From Bacillota bacterium (lineage in GTDB: Bacteria; Bacillota; Clostridia; DSM-8532): 6,672 bases of DNA. Under the pieces are notes generated by a model that was given only the letters and a program-made list of their open reading frames with translations, was not told the DNA's origin and searched no databases. The stretch is from NCBI GenBank assembly GCA_023459915.1, contig JAEWSN010000122.1, forward strand, positions 1-6,672, in the 5' to 3' direction. Each line of letters starts with the position of its first letter. The first letter of the stretch is position 1. This document shows, in pieces, positions 6,005 to 6,672 of this stretch. The translations under genes were made by a program, and so were the position numbers.

Positions 6005-6672
6005 ATGAAAAGCAGGATGGACAAGTGGTTCGCGCGACTGCAGCGGTTTCGGGACACGAAGGTGGGCCGCTGGTTTGTGTCGCACAGCATCCGGGTGCAC
6101 ATCTCGATGCTGTACCTGCTGATTCTGTTTGTTTCGACGACATTGAGCGGGGTGCTGTATCGGGAGCTCTACACGGACATGGCCATGAAGCGCGTCAGCG
6201 AGGCGTCCCAACAGACGCTGGAATCCATCCGCGCCAATCTGGGCGGCGTTGTCCGCAATGCCAACAACACCTCCAAGATGATCCTTTCGGACAGTGATTT
6301 GCAGGCACTGCTCACCACGGGCGACCTGTATTCCGACTTGCGGCTGCAGGGTCGGATTCGTGCCTACCTGTACAAGCTTCTTCAGGATACGCCGGACATC
6401 GATTCCATCCATCTGTTCGACATCGAGGGCAACCAGTATGCCATCGGCCGCCGCAGCCGGCAGAGCCAGCCGGCCATTGTGCTGCGGGATACCGGCTGGT
6501 ACCGGGATGCGATGATGGCGAGAGGGGCTTTTCTGCTCCGCCTCAATGGCGATGGCGCGTTTCCCGGTGACGAGAATGGCAACCGGATATCGTTGATTCG
6601 AACCGTCCGCGACATCAACACCACCGAGACGATCGGCGTGCTGGTGCTCAACATCACCGAAGAGGCATTCCG
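6005..6672 (+). CDS. Sensor histidine kinase, YesM-like, N-terminal part
   Basis: The reading frame is open from 6005 through the window end (222 complete codons), so only the N-terminus is seen. It has a short basic cytoplasmic start, one transmembrane helix (about 31-53, VHISMLYLLILFVSTTLSG), and then an extracytoplasmic region that begins with a long helix and resembles the dCache sensor of YesM-type kinases: KMILSDSDLQALL (91-103), DIDSIHLFDIEGNQY (131-145), TGWYRDA (163-169), and ISLIRTVRD...TIGVLVLNI (195-217). In that family HAMP, HisKA-like and ATPase domains follow, but they lie outside the window, so the kinase role is inferred. The start ATG 6005 is set by GGTGG (5995-5999); ATGs at 6002 (same frame) and 6017 are alternatives. 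A TATGAT at 5963-5968 could be a -10, but no matching -35 is seen. Such kinases often pair with an AraC-type regulator and sense sugars or extracellular cues. Confidence 0.75.
   Translation, partial: MKSRMDKWFARLQRFRDTKVGRWFVSHSIRVHISMLYLLILFVSTTLSGVLYRELYTDMAMKRVSEASQQTLESIRANLGGVVRNANNTSKMILSDSDLQALLTTGDLYSDLRLQGRIRAYLYKLLQDTPDIDSIHLFDIEGNQYAIGRRSRQSQPAIVLRDTGWYRDAMMARGAFLLRLNGDGAFPGDENGNRISLIRTVRDINTTETIGVLVLNITEEAF

Noticed and set aside
1..6672. CRISPR array, tRNA, rRNA or insertion sequence
   Set aside because: No regularly spaced repeats, no tRNA cloverleaf, no rRNA signature and no transposase or terminal inverted repeats were seen on either strand.

Overview
The window looks like a chromosomal stretch from a moderately GC-rich Bacillota (Firmicutes) bacterium, most likely a clostridial or Paenibacillus-like lineage. 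This rests on three things seen together: a T-box leader with a UUC (Phe) specifier in front of pheS-pheT, strong purine-rich Shine-Dalgarno (SD) sites, and the N-terminus of a YesM-like sensor kinase. The exact genus cannot be told from the sequence alone. All recognised genes lie on the + strand.

Layout: (1) 19/25-588, a DJ-1/PfpI-family protein. (2) 659-1378, a compact type II toxin-antitoxin cassette: a palindromic operator over a TATAAT box, a ribbon-helix-helix antitoxin (741-998), and a PIN-domain (VapC-type) toxin (995-1378) joined to it by an ATGA stop/start overlap. (3) 1421-1740, a promoter candidate and a complete tRNA-Phe-sensing T-box leader ending in an intrinsic terminator. 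(4) 1803-2840 pheS and 2974-5415 pheT, the two subunits of phenylalanyl-tRNA synthetase, followed by a hairpin terminator candidate. (5) 5528-5971, a short ORF that resembles only the C-terminal end of a SecA-like translocase and is probably a gene remnant. (6) 6005 to the window end, the membrane-anchored N-terminus of a sensor histidine kinase cut off by the window edge.

How it works together: uncharged tRNA-Phe should bind the leader through the UUC specifier and the UGGU T-box bulge, prevent terminator formation and raise pheST transcription, so the (alpha-beta)2 synthetase is made when charged tRNA-Phe is short. The toxin-antitoxin cassette looks like an accessory insertion between the DJ-1 gene and the pheST leader and probably autoregulates through its own operator.

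The most interesting points are an extra hairpin in the apical loop of T-box Stem I, a PheS whose phenylalanine-pocket motifs differ from the usual bacterial pattern, and the orphan SecA-like C-terminal piece. I do not see a clearly new multi-gene system here.
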